Assembly (NCBI RefSeq): GCF_037975245.1
Contig: NC_092580.1
Location: 16,628,001-16,692,000, forward strand
Length of the DNA: 64,000 bases
Reading direction: 5' to 3'
Source: Apostichopus japonicus
Lineage: Eukaryota; Echinodermata; Holothuroidea; Aspidochirotida; Stichopodidae
Below, one piece after another: positions 1 through 9,170 of the stretch. Each line of letters starts with the position of its first letter. The stretch's first letter is position 1. A model generated the notes under the pieces. The model was not told the origin of the DNA. It ran no database searches and was given only the letters and a program-made list of their open reading frames with translations. A program made the translations under genes and the position numbers.

Positions 1-70
1 TGAGTCAAGTCGAACGACCGCTCCCCCGTCCGGCTGTGTCCCACCCTCCTCGGGGGAGGGAGGCGGGAAT

Positions 71-169
71 GGAGACAGGTAAGCTCCTCACTCGTAAATA
101 TCCAAACCAGTAAGTTTTGGAATATTTACTTCACTCCTCGCTTACCTGTTTCCTCACAACCTTAGCACC
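71..169. repeat. DIRS 3' terminal repeat and internal complementary region
   Basis: Positions 124-169 are the inverted partner of 5706-5751. Positions 71-99 repeat part of the same sequence in the other direction (shared GGAGACAGGTAAGC), so 71-153 can fold into a hairpin around TAAATATCCAAA/TTTGGAATATTTA. DIRS elements carry such complementary regions for rolling-circle-like closure. The recombinase stop codon (131-133) lies inside the repeat. Confidence 0.6.
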
Positions 170-1177
170 GCGAGTGGCACTGCCCGATGGTGGGAGGCCC
201 GAGGGGTGGGACCTATTACCCACCGGACCTCGCATCACCGCGCTACCAAATGCCGCATCGGCGTGTAGTGTGTCAGTTAGGTAGCAGGCGACGAACGTAG
301 TTGGTGTTCTCCACGCTGCCGCCTTGAGGATGTCCTCTATCGGGATACCGGCAAAGAGAGCTGTGGAGGCTGAGACCCCTCTGATGTCGTGGGCTCTTGG
401 CCGGGCAGCCCCCGTTGTGAACAGGCGTATTGTCTCCACTAGCCATCTGGACAGGGTATCCTTGGAGGCCGATGTGTAGGGTGGTCGTGGTAGGATGAAG
501 AGGAAAGTTGCTTGTCTTAACTTCTCTGTCCTGCTTAAATACCACTTCAGTGCCCTGACTGGACACCATCGTTTGTCCTCGGCCTTTGATGACAGGGTTT
601 TGATCTCCGGGATGAAAATGTCCCCCGGTAAGAAGGTCAAGGCCTGGTGCTTGGCAATGAAGGCCGGGTCTGGAACCATCCTCACCCCATGGCCCTCGAA
701 TCTGATGTGGTTCGGCTTGGTCGTTAGGGCATGCAGGCAACTCCTCCTTCTTGCTGACGCTACCGCAATAAGAAAGAGTCTCTTCTTTGTAAGGGCAGCC
801 AGGGAAGCGTTCCCCATTGGCTCGTATGGTGGCCCTGCCAGGGCATGCAGTACTGCTGAGAGCCCCCAGGAGGAGGCTAACAGTCTGACTTGTGGACGGC
901 GATTAGCCATGCCTTTGATGAGCTGGACAATGTCTGGGTTATTGCCCAGCGTGGAGCCGTCTGGAAAGCCCTGGTGGATGGCAGCGATTGCCGACCTGTA
1001 ATTTTTTATTGTAGAGACCTGTTTGCCTTCTCTGAAGAGTGAGAGTAGGAACTCGTCAGTCTGTGCTATAGAGGCCTTAGTAAGCAGTATTTGTCTAGGC
1101 CGGCACCACTGTTCGAACTTCCGCAGGCGGGAATCGTAAGTCTTCGCGGTCGTTCCTCTTCTAGCGTCGGCTGCCAT
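131..1177 (-). CDS. DIRS tyrosine recombinase (YR)
   Basis: This enzyme would integrate the circular DNA copy of the element without a staggered target cut. The start at 1177 is the first in-frame ATG (MAADARRG); family resemblance (RSSLRQRGFS just upstream) suggests translation or homology begins near 1230, overlapping the end of the DAM-like ORF in another frame, as is usual in DIRS elements. Visible catalytic signature: Arg in SARRRSCLHAL, H-x-x-R in RAHDIRGVSAS, and the nucleophilic Tyr in FVACYL, with the helpful Trp in AAWRTP. The N-terminal SAM-like core-binding part has TAKTYDSRLRKFEQWC. The C-terminus reads into the terminal repeat. No stop or frameshift was seen, so this enzyme alone could be intact. 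Confidence 0.85.
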   Translation of the reverse strand: MAADARRGTTAKTYDSRLRKFEQWCRPRQILLTKASIAQTDEFLLSLFREGKQVSTIKNYRSAIAAIHQGFPDGSTLGNNPDIVQLIKGMANRRPQVRLLASSWGLSAVLHALAGPPYEPMGNASLAALTKKRLFLIAVASARRRSCLHALTTKPNHIRFEGHGVRMVPDPAFIAKHQALTFLPGDIFIPEIKTLSSKAEDKRWCPVRALKWYLSRTEKLRQATFLFILPRPPYTSASKDTLSRWLVETIRLFTTGAARPRAHDIRGVSASTALFAGIPIEDILKAAAWRTPTTFVACYLTDTLHADAAFGSAVMRGPVGNRSHPSGLPPSGSATRGAKVVRKQVSEE

Positions 1178-1845
1178 CGCGGCAGCTGCCCCCGAAAAAC
1201 CTCTCTGTCGTAGAGAAGACCGGACAGTTTCCAGGCAACTAATTGCAACCCCTTGATGTCCGGGTGGGAGAGTGTTCCCTGTCTCTGGGACAGTAGGTGG
1301 GGCTTGTCCGGTAGGCTTGCTGGGACGTCCAAGAGGAGCTGGGGAATCTCTGCGAACCAGGGTCTGCGAGGCCAGAAAGGGGCTATTAGGATAAACCTGC
1401 CCTTGGAGTTCCGTATCTTCCTGAGAACCAGCCCGACCATGCAAAGCGGTGGGAAGACGTAGGCCTCTAGGTGGTCCCATGGGAGGGACATCGCATCCGT
1501 GTGGTAGGCGGAGGCCTGGGGATGGAACCGTCTGGAACAGAAGGTCTGGAGCTTGCTGTTTGTGTATGTTGTGAACAGGTCTATCATCGGCTTTCCGAAG
1601 ATCGCGAAGATTCTGTTGCAAGTTTCCTGTTCCAGCGTCCATTCGTTGGGGTCTATTTGCCCCCTGGACAAGGCGTCTGCCATCACGTTGAGCTTGCCCG
1701 CAATGTGGGAAGCTCGTAGGATCATGCCGGAGTCCTCGGCCGCTGTTATAACCTCCCACGCTAGTCGGCAGAGCTTCTCTGAGTGGGTGCCCCCCTGCCG
1801 GTTGATGTAAGCCACCACTGTGGTGTTGTCCGTGAAGACCGTGGT
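1066..1845 (-). CDS. DIRS RNase H C-terminal part and DAM-like region (frameshifted)
   Basis: This frame carries the second half of RNase H (VFTDNTTVVAYINRQGG, then SHIAGKLNVMADALSR) and the region following it in DIRS elements, often called DAM or methyltransferase-like (PMIDLFTTYTNSKL, FILIAPFWPRRPWF, ending LVAWKLSG). It is offset by one base from the RT frame directly upstream. The frame opens just after a TAA at 1846-1848, so it has no start of its own. An extra A in the run at 1845-1847 would explain the shift. Its last ~160 bases overlap the YR frame. I infer that RT, RNase H and this region were one ORF in the active element. Confidence 0.75.
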   Translation of the reverse strand, partial: TTVFTDNTTVVAYINRQGGTHSEKLCRLAWEVITAAEDSGMILRASHIAGKLNVMADALSRGQIDPNEWTLEQETCNRIFAIFGKPMIDLFTTYTNSKLQTFCSRRFHPQASAYHTDAMSLPWDHLEAYVFPPLCMVGLVLRKIRNSKGRFILIAPFWPRRPWFAEIPQLLLDVPASLPDKPHLLSQRQGTLSHPDIKGLQLVAWKLSGLLYDREVFRGQLPRWQPTLEEERPRRLTIPACGSSNSGAGLDKYCLLRPL

Positions 1846-1846
1846 T

Positions 1847-3100
1847 TATTCTTCCCTGTACGTGCTCGTTGAAGGTCTCCAGGGCTCTCTTGACTGCCAT
1901 CATCTCCAGAATATTGATGTGGAGTGATCTTTCTGTTGGGGACCACGTTCCCCAGGCTGTGCGGTTGCTCCAATGAGCCCCCCATCCGGTGAGTGAGGCG
2001 TCTGTCGTTACAGACGTCATTGGTAGTTCTATTGTGAAGGGTACCCCTTGACTCCAATTGTCTGGGTCGAGCCACCATCGGAGGTGCTGGGTGGATTCCT
2101 CCGACCTGTAGATTGGTGTTGTCATGTCCGGATCTCTGGGGTCTGCGGACTTCAGGAGGTGTAGTTGTAAGGGTCGCATGTGTAACCTGCACAGTCGGAC
2201 TACATCGACCAGACTGGCCATGAGTCCCAGGGCTCGGAGCCACATCACTTTTGGTGACTCTTGATGTGATAAGATCTGTTGCGTGGTCGTCCTGACCGCA
2301 GTGATTCTTTCTTCCGAGGGTTGGGCTACCCCGGCGGAGAAGTCTAGTATCGCCCCAAGGAACTGGGTCGTCTGAGTTGGAGACAGTCGTGACTTCTTTT
2401 CGTTTACGATCCAGCCCAGCTCTTGGAGGGTATGGAGCGTTTTGTGGACATTGTCGGCAGCCTCTGACTGAGAGCTCCCTACCACCAACCAGTCGTCGAG
2501 GTACAGGGTGACCCCTCTCCTTCTGAGGTAGGAGACTACCGCTCCCGCTACTCTCGTGAAGGCTCTGGGAGCCGTGGACAGGCCGAATGGGAGCGCCCTG
2601 AACTGGTAATCCTGCTCTGCATACCGGAACGTTAGAAACCGTCGGTGATCTTTGTGTACCATGATGTGTAGGTAAGCATCCCCTAAGTCTATGGTCGCCG
2701 CCCACATGCCCTTTCTGAGTAGGGGTAATATTAGATTGAAGGTTTCCATGCGGAAGTGTTTTGGCTTGATATATTTTGAGTTCAGGGGTTTTAGGTTTAG
2801 GATGGGACGCCAGGTGTCGTCCCGTTTTTTTGTCAGAAAGAAAGAGGACCGGAAGAGTGGTCCCGTCCCTCCCGGTACCTCCACAATTGCCTGCTTGGCC
2901 AGCAGGGCCAGAATTTCCCCTTCTAGAATAAGGCGTTTGACGGGGTCTGTGGGTGTGGGTGTCTGCCTTCCTCCGCCCCTGAAGGGTGGGCTGGAGGAGA
3001 ATTCTATTCGATATCCGTGTTTGACTGTGTCCAACACCCACTTGTCCGCGCCAATGAATTCCCATTGCTGGGTAAAGTTTGTAAGTCTCCCCCCCCCGAC
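1847..3100 (-). CDS. DIRS reverse transcriptase and RNase H N-terminal part
   Basis: The RT palm motifs are clear: WRPILNLKPLNSKYI, ATIDLGDAYLHI, LPFGLSTAPRAFTR, and the catalytic YLDD (2492-2503). RNase H starts with VTTDASLTGWGAHW (catalytic Asp codon 2000-2002). The first in-frame ATG-like start is at 3037, but family-typical residues (VGGGRL...WVLDTVKHGY) continue upstream to 3100 across a nine-G run, so translation probably enters from the gag overlap. Downstream of about 1850 this frame stays open and happens to run into the YR frame, giving a 968-codon ORF whose middle (about 1240-1840) is not the real coding frame. RT copies the element RNA and RNase H degrades the template. Confidence 0.85.
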
Positions 3101-3131
3101 CTGCGGAATGGCCGCGGTGAGGTGGGCACCC

Positions 3132-4679
3132 CTAGGGCTGGGAAGCGAACAACGGTCGAGTGGAGGAGCGGTCGTTGTCCCGTCTGGAAGGTGCTGTGCC
3201 TCTGCCTCCTCTAGGTGTCCAGGAGCGGGTCGGGCGGTATGCCGTCCCCCTGCTTCTGCTTCTGAGAGCTCCTCTGCTCAGTGGTCTGGCGGGTGCTGCT
3301 CTCGCTCCCCTGGTTGGTTTGTTCTCCCTCGGTCGGAAGGGTCTCGGTCTTTGTGTGGCTGAGGTTCTAAATTTCGACTTAGCCAGGGTCTCTCTCCGGG
3401 CTACCTCTTCCTGTAACTTATTCTGGAAGCTGCCCCCAAAGAGGTCTTCCCCGAGGACTGGCAGAGCCAGCATCCTGTTCCTTGCCTCTGTCGATGGCCA
3501 GCGAATGGCAGAGACAACGTTCTCCCTGCGGGCTTTGACGGATCGTGTTGCGACTCTCGCAAACTGGTCGTATGCGAGCCTGACGAGGGGTCCCAGCAGT
3601 AGAAGGAGCTGGCCCGCTTCATCCCTGGACACCTGGTTGTCGTCCTCAGGGAGTTGCTGGTGATGCCGCATAAGAACTTCGGCAGACATCAGGACTGAGG
3701 CAAACTTCATGCCGGAACGGGCCGCTGTATCCACTTCGACCAGAAGTTCCTCCAACTTTCTCTGAGCAGGAGTCTTAAAGGTTTGGGAGGATGAGGCCCC
3801 ATGCTCGGCCTTCAATCTTTCTTTGGCCTCCTGGGGGATGGTTGGGCATTTGAATAACGCCCTCCAGGCCTCGTCTGGTACCCTGACTGCCCTGGCTGGG
3901 AAGGCAGTCCACCTGTTCTTGTCGGCTATGGCCTCGAACCTGTCGTAGCATGTCGCGTCAACGGGCATGGTGGTCTTAGGTTTCGATGAGGTCTCGCCGG
4001 TTGCCATCGGCTTAGACACCCGACCTGCCTTCTGTGGCTGGGTCTCAGGTTCCTCAAACCCCAAGTGCCGTCTGAAGATGTCGGCCGCCCGTGCCATTAA
4101 CTCTTGGGGGAGAGCTCCTCCCGTCATGGGAGCCTCCTCTGGTTCGTAGCTTTGACCAAAGCTATCTTCCATAGGGTCGTAGTCGAGGGGTTCTGTGGGA
4201 TCCATAAGATCCCCCTCGTCCTCCAAGCCGGATAGATTTACCGACGCTCTGCAGTCCAGGGCATCTGGATCCGAGGCCGGTTGTGGAGCCATGGTAGGGC
4301 CGGAGCCGGTGGAGCCTGGTACCCTGTCGGTCACCTTGGTTGCTCTCTGCTCTAACAGGGGACTTAGCAGGCCGGTAAGTTGAGCCAGCCCTGCTGGCTC
4401 CCCCTCCTGTCGCCGTCTCCGGGACCGGCGCCTCCTCTTCGCTCTCCTGTAGCCATCATCAGACGACTCTGAGGACTCGTAGGAGGCCGGGGAGTATCTT
4501 CTCCTCGCCTTCCGTCTCGGGGATCTTGAGTGTGTTCCGGATCTATCTCTTCTAGGTCTGCGGGAGGTCTCTCTCCCCCTGCTCTCCCGGGTCAGGATTT
4601 CAGTAGGGACCCGTCTTTCCGGCTCCCTCTCCGGCTCCCTGCTATGGGACCGGCTCCGTCTCAGTGACCCTTCGGTCAC
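3132..4679 (-). CDS. DIRS Gag-like protein (515 codons)
   Basis: This is the likely structural protein of the DIRS particle. It begins with an Arg/Ser-rich basic stretch (SRSPRRKARRRY, KRRRRSRRRR), followed by acidic and proline-rich linkers, a helical capsid-like middle (YDRFEAIADKNRWTAFP, RLAYDQFARVATRSV) and an Arg-rich tail likely to bind nucleic acid. It ends in FASQP just as the RT frame becomes recognisable, so the two overlap. The first codon in this frame is GTG, and a TAG lies about 54 bases upstream, so the annotated start is unlikely to be the true one. The N-terminus is probably supplied by the Cys-rich ORF upstream through splicing or a lost frame. Confidence 0.75.
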   Translation of the reverse strand: MTEGSLRRSRSHSREPEREPERRVPTEILTRESRGRETSRRPRRDRSGTHSRSPRRKARRRYSPASYESSESSDDGYRRAKRRRRSRRRRQEGEPAGLAQLTGLLSPLLEQRATKVTDRVPGSTGSGPTMAPQPASDPDALDCRASVNLSGLEDEGDLMDPTEPLDYDPMEDSFGQSYEPEEAPMTGGALPQELMARAADIFRRHLGFEEPETQPQKAGRVSKPMATGETSSKPKTTMPVDATCYDRFEAIADKNRWTAFPARAVRVPDEAWRALFKCPTIPQEAKERLKAEHGASSSQTFKTPAQRKLEELLVEVDTAARSGMKFASVLMSAEVLMRHHQQLPEDDNQVSRDEAGQLLLLLGPLVRLAYDQFARVATRSVKARRENVVSAIRWPSTEARNRMLALPVLGEDLFGGSFQNKLQEEVARRETLAKSKFRTSATQRPRPFRPRENKPTRGARAAPARPLSRGALRSRSRGTAYRPTRSWTPRGGRGTAPSRRDNDRSSTRPLFASQP

Positions 4680-4870
4680 ACTCTCTTTCGGACCCGAGCT
4701 TCTTCCCTTTCGCCATAACTAAACCGGACGTCGCCGGGGCCGTTAGGGGTACTCTCTCCACCTCTTTCTCTCTCTCCTCTCTCTATCTCTCCTTCGGCCC
4801 TCTCCTGGCCACTCTCCTCCACCTCTCTCTCTACCTAACCCTCTTCCTCTCTCTCTCCCGTCTCACGTAC

Positions 4871-5086
4871 CTATATCCTCTGCCACTGGGCTGGCGAAAA
4901 TTTTATACAGACCAGGCAGGGGTCCCGTCTGGTGCAGGTTCTGCACTTGGGGCATAGGTCGTGCTCGTCCCAGGCTCTGCCTGGCCGAAACATCGAGCAG
5001 CTGATACACTTCAGCTGGTTACGAGACATGCTGAAAACACTCGAGTTAAGGAAGGAATAACTCTTAGAGCTTAAAAAGAAAGCCAA
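4871..5086 (-). CDS. Cys-rich N-terminal Gag fragment of the DIRS element
   Basis: The ORF has an internal ATG at 5029 followed by a compact Cys-rich module (CISC, CPKCRTC, CLVC) and then SPAQWQRI. DIRS Gag proteins commonly start with such paired CxxC motifs, so I take this as the original Gag N-terminus. It stops at a TAG immediately followed by GTACGTGAG, a good splice-donor match, and is separated from the main gag frame by a purine-rich GA microsatellite (about 4755-4860) that may have broken the frame. Whether it is a separate exon or a broken part of gag cannot be settled by eye. Confidence 0.5.
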   Translation of the reverse strand: MAFFLSSKSYSFLNSSVFSMSRNQLKCISCSMFRPGRAWDEHDLCPKCRTCTRRDPCLVCIKFSPAQWQRI

Positions 5087-5705
5087 TGTAAGCTAACAAG
5101 AGAACGGGAGATAATCTGGGGAAGGAACATGCTAACAGAGAGTAGGTGGAACGTAGCGTAACCTAGCAACGGTAAACACAAACGCTACGAAGTGGCCTAA
5201 CAGCAATCAACACAAGCTGAAAAGAAATGAGAGAGCGATATATATAGAAGAGGAATAAAGAATAAACGAGTAAACATGCTATGAACATGAAAATACACGA
5301 TAACAAACATGCTATGAACATGAAAATACACGATAACAACACGCCTATAGCGTGGGGGAGGAAAATGGCGGGAACCTAAGCAGTTCGCGGAACTGCTACC
5401 CCCGCACAAAAAACGCCCGAAGGCGGAACGCACTGAGAAAAACAGTCCCCAAAACCCTCCCTTTCAACAAAAAGGATACTTATCGGTCTGGAAATGACTG
5501 CAAAACTCCAAAGAATCCGAAGAAAGAAAATTCCAACAATCGTTAAAGAAATCCAAGACAAAGTTCAAGGGAAACTTTCCACAAGAATTTTTGCGTGTTG
5601 ACACTTTAATGGTAGAATGAAAAAGGGCGAGTGACCGGGGGGGTCAGGTCATAGAGGGCGCACAGTGTTATTATTTTACCAAGACTTTATAGGCACGTAG
5701 AATGA
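5087..5705 (-). other. DIRS 5' leader, no gene seen
   Basis: This is the untranslated 5' region between the terminal repeat and gag. It holds a 33-bp tandem duplication and short AT-rich ORFs with no recognisable motif. Confidence 0.5.
5272..5337 (+). repeat. 33-bp tandem duplication
   Basis: Two adjacent copies of a 33-base unit (core ATGCTATGAACATGAAAATA) lie end to end in the DIRS leader with no difference seen. Confidence 0.9.
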
Positions 5706-5751
5706 GGTGCTAAGGTTGTGAGGAGACAGGTAAGCGAGGAGCGAAGTAAAT
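5706..5751. repeat. DIRS 5' inverted terminal repeat
   Basis: This 46-bp sequence pairs with 124-169 with two mismatches. It marks the 5' end of the element as read on the minus strand. The sequence beyond 5751 has no counterpart at the other end. Confidence 0.75.
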
Positions 5752-5861
5752 ACACACAATTCCCTAGTATAGTACATACGATCATTACGACTCGGCAATC
5801 TAGCTAGTGCTGTATATGTGAAGAGTGTACTCGGCTACATACAGCACTGTAGATCAGTGTG

Positions 5862-5902
5862 TATATGGCTCATTCCATGAGCCTGGGTTTCAAAGTGTGA
5901 CA
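5862..5902 (+). repeat. Left terminal inverted repeat of the candidate transposon
   Basis: It starts TATATGGCTCATTCC and ends GTGTGAC; the inverted partner is 23498-23534, with a few substitutions and small gaps. A separate hairpin (AGTGCTGTAT.../...ATACAGCACT, about 5805-5848) lies just outside. Confidence 0.6.
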
Positions 5903-6060
5903 AAGGGGTAAAAATTTCAAATAAGGTTATTTCTTATTTTGTTTTGTTTTTTAAGTACTCAAGCATATCTAGTTTCATGAATGAATAATGGTTAAGAATT
6001 CTTCCCGTCAGACAGGTAGCTGCAAACATTCAGAGGTATGGAAACTGTCAAAATTGCGGA

Positions 6061-6811
6061 TGTAACAGAGACACCACATTTAACGATGGCCAACCCCCTC
6101 CTGACTGAAAGGAAAAGAGCAACCTATTCATGCAGTCACCTTTCAATAATCCATAGGTGCACTATCACATTAAATGTAACATAATTTGGAACATATTTAT
6201 TTTTGGGGATGAATAGCTTGAAATGTATTCATCAAGCAATGCACTTCAGGCCTTATTTATCCTCCATTTCCTGATATTCTCATCCGTCGCCTCACTTCAA
6301 CCATATGAAGCAATGGTCACCTCTGTTACATGTTTACATGAGTGTAATACTTGATTAAGATAACAACTGAGCCTCAGGACTCGGAATTTTCATTTGGTAC
6401 TACCATTTCGCAAAGTTGGGGTAGGATTCTGGGTGTAACGAAGACACCATATCCCTGTTACACTCAATTGTATTTTGGAGTGACGTTCTTTCGGTGGCAG
6501 ATTTGCAGAAAAATAAACAGACATGAACATAAGGTAATCACAAGTAAATAGAAGACACTTCTTCTTAAATCCTTGACCACTTTATTATTGAAAAATCAAC
6601 TTGCGGTAACAGGGATTCTGGGTGTAACGAAGACACCATTTCCCTTAAACGCAACTGTATTTTGGAGTGACGTTCTTTCGGTGGCAGATTGTCAGAAAAA
6701 TAAACAGGCATGAACATAAGGTAATCACAAATAAATAGAAGACACTTTTCTTAATTTCTTGACCACTTTATTTATTATTATTAGTATTGAAAAATCAACT
6801 TGCGGTAACAT
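6061..6811 (+). repeat. Left GTAAC...GACACCA motif cluster with a 189-bp tandem duplication
   Basis: TGTAACAGAGACACCAC is at 6061, and GTGTAACGAAGACACCAT occurs near 6433 and 6622 within two copies of a ~189-bp unit (about 6424-6612 and 6613-6811). Inverted GTTAC copies also occur (6325, 6455). The units share TGTATTTTGGAGTGACGTTC and a Thr/Ser-free AT-rich remainder, with no coding signal. These may be subterminal transposase-binding sites. Confidence 0.6.
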
Positions 6812-7755
6812 GGAAAACAACTTGGTTCAAGTATAACCAGTCGATTTTAGAATTACATAAAAAAAATTATGAAACAGCTAATACACATTCTTTTCTTGTA
6901 TTTATTCAATTATAATGCAAACTTTAAGAAATTGTCAATACCAACAAATAAACAATCAATTGATCAGTTTTTAATTGCCACCAAATATTTAGCAATGAAT
7001 GAAACCGGTGCTAACACCAGAAAGAAATTTTTATATATTTTTTTTATTATTCATTCTGTTAAAATGAAAACATCTTAATTTTCAAATGCCATGTACACAC
7101 AATCAAATGCTAAAATATATTCCTTTTATTTTTCACACCCTACAGGCTCAACATTAAGGACAACAAGCCAGCAGAGCTACGCAAGATATATTGTTTATAA
7201 TGCATTTGTCATAGAACATGCTTTTACAGAAGCTTTTGCGGTTTTTCAACCAATCTTAACTTATGAGCTGTTCCTTTAGCTAGATTCATTCCCAACAATT
7301 CAAAATAATTGCAACAGAATCACTCATGGTCATACCTAATGTAAACAAATAAAGGATGGTGTTGTGGTATATATTGATGTACTGGTTTGCCTACTATGCT
7401 GGCAAAGTTAAAAAATATTCACCTCGTTCAATGGCGTAAATAGCATTTACAGTCATATTGTGGGTGGGATTTATTGCCATTTTAATTGAAAATATCTTTG
7501 AAAAAACAATGTTGAAACTTGTACATATTTCTACTTTTATTTCACAATTTGAAGTTATGTTTGAGTACATAAGTTACATGTGTATGTTGTTGTAGCATCG
7601 TGGGGTCAATGAGGTTTAAACAAAACATAGAACAGGACACAAGAAGCTGCTTTAATAGCCAACAAATACTATTATAAAGAAAATTCATCTTCAGGACTAA
7701 AGAATAAGGAACGCAGGTTCTACCAACCAACAGAAGTCCATGTGAAGGATGGAGT
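6812..7755. other. AT-rich 3' region of the candidate transposon, no gene seen
   Basis: Only short ORFs without family motifs are present. The stretch lies downstream of the DDE-like gene's stop and probably holds its polyadenylation region. Confidence 0.5.
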
Positions 7756-8102
7756 CTATTGTTCTTTAATGTGAGATAGTTTCATTCCACCATATATTTT
7801 GTCAATCATTTCGATTTCTTTGACAGAAAAAGGCCCATTTCCGATGATATCTAAGGGCCCATGAATAATGTACTTACCTGTCACTTCAGCAATATCTGGC
7901 CTTGCAGGCCAGTCATAGTACCTTTGCTTCTGGCAAGATTTTCTCAACCTATGCATAAACTTGAAAACATAGCTTGCTCCCTCATGATTGACTAATCTTC
8001 CTACATAGAACTCATTATCATAAAACACTGCATAATAATGCTCTATTTTCATTAAAATTCCTCGAAGCTCCGGAGTTGTCATGCCCTGGTGTGGTGAAGG
8101 AC
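7756..8102 (-). pseudogene. Last exon of the DDE-like pseudogene
   Basis: If the acceptor is the AG at 8103-8104, the phase matches the donor at 8800 and the exon reads through GMTTPELRG to a small beta-rich domain with YAVFYDNEFYVGRLV and FKFMHRL, resembling a Tudor or BAH-type module. Another acceptor (TTTACATAG) lies nine bases upstream but gives a stop. Confidence 0.65.
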
Positions 8103-8800
8103 CTTGTTGTCTATGTAAACAAGAAATAAAAATACATCCAACAAATTAGAATGTACAGTACATATGTATCATTGTTTACAGAATGTAATCATGTACAGCA
8201 AAAGGTGTGTAAAGTGAGAGGTGTTTTATTTGACGTTATGCAAATCCAATCATTACTATGAGGAAGGTTATGCTATAAATATTGTACAATTATGTCAAAG
8301 CAATTGAGAAGTTAAGGAAATATGGTACCTTGATGTATAACTCACAATTTACCAACATATGAAATTACAGAGAATTCTTATAGGGCATATTCCTGGAAGC
8401 TTAATTTGGATGTTTTACCGGTTTTGCCCTGTTGTCCACTTTTTCCTGTGCAGATGTCCTGATCTTCTAGAGAAGTGTGTGCATTGCCAATCTTGTAGGC
8501 TGTTGAGTAATGCAGTACTTGAATAATTACCATTTGAAAACAAAGTAATGTTTTGGGTTTATTGTATAACATGTTATGTTAGGCTACAGAATTGTAGTTA
8601 AGTATATGATTGTGTACAACAATTCTGTTAATTCCAGAAATATTAATAGTATTAAAAAATGTTTATATATTATTAAATTATGCGACAATGTTTGATTTCC
8701 AGGAACCCAAATAAAGAGGAAAATGTGCAGTGTGCACTCTATTTCTTTTAGTCTGGAAACAAAGGATGCAATGCATGTCAACTGAATAAAGTAGTCTTAC

Positions 8801-9170
8801 CATCAAAGGAGGGCTCATAAAATGAGACTTCTTTCCACTCATCTACAACTGCAGCTTCCTGACAGAGCTCCCCTGCAATGCATCCACTGCAATAGCATGT
8901 AAGCCTTCTTGTGAGGAGTTTTCCATCACCAGCACCCTTGACACTGTGTAGCTGTCTTGTACCTTTAACTGTTTGTAGTCTGTAGCTATTGTGGCCTCTC
9001 TCTCTTTGAACCGTATCCATGAGGTAAAAAGACCTCTGGAAGTGCAAGCACTTTTGGCCTTCCTTGGGTATCTTGGTTACACTAGAATTGCAGTAGTTAA
9101 ACAGATCCTCTGCATCATTGATGACAGCAGCGCCACTCAAAACTGCTTGGGATGCTTGTCGTTTCACTAC
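8801..9170 (-). pseudogene. Middle part of the DDE-like pseudogene, after the insertion
   Basis: It resumes in frame directly across the 4-bp target duplication, so the gypsy element alone separates it from the 5' part. It carries the CYCSGC cluster and ends ...YEPSFD before a GTAAGA donor at 8795-8800. Confidence 0.7.

Larger units (their letters stand above)
71..5751 (-). mobile_element. DIRS-type tyrosine-recombinase retrotransposon
   Basis: On the minus strand the order is 5' inverted repeat (5706-5751), leader with a Cys-rich ORF, gag, RT/RNase H, DAM-like region, tyrosine recombinase, and the inverted copy of the terminal repeat (124-169). The two 46-bp repeats match at 44 of 46 positions in opposite orientation. 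A tyrosine recombinase instead of a DDE integrase, with inverted rather than direct terminal repeats, defines the DIRS order. A further partial copy of the repeat lies at 71-99, so the true 3' end may lie at or left of the window edge. The copy is probably dead because RNase H is frameshifted. Confidence 0.85.

Noticed and set aside
131-3037. A single 968-codon RT-YR fusion protein
   Set aside because: Between about 1240 and 1840 the recognisable RNase H and DAM residues are in another frame, so the continuity is accidental.
1761-3065. 434-codon minus ORF over the DIRS RT
   Set aside because: It is an off-frame reading of the RT coding region, with no RT motif in that frame.
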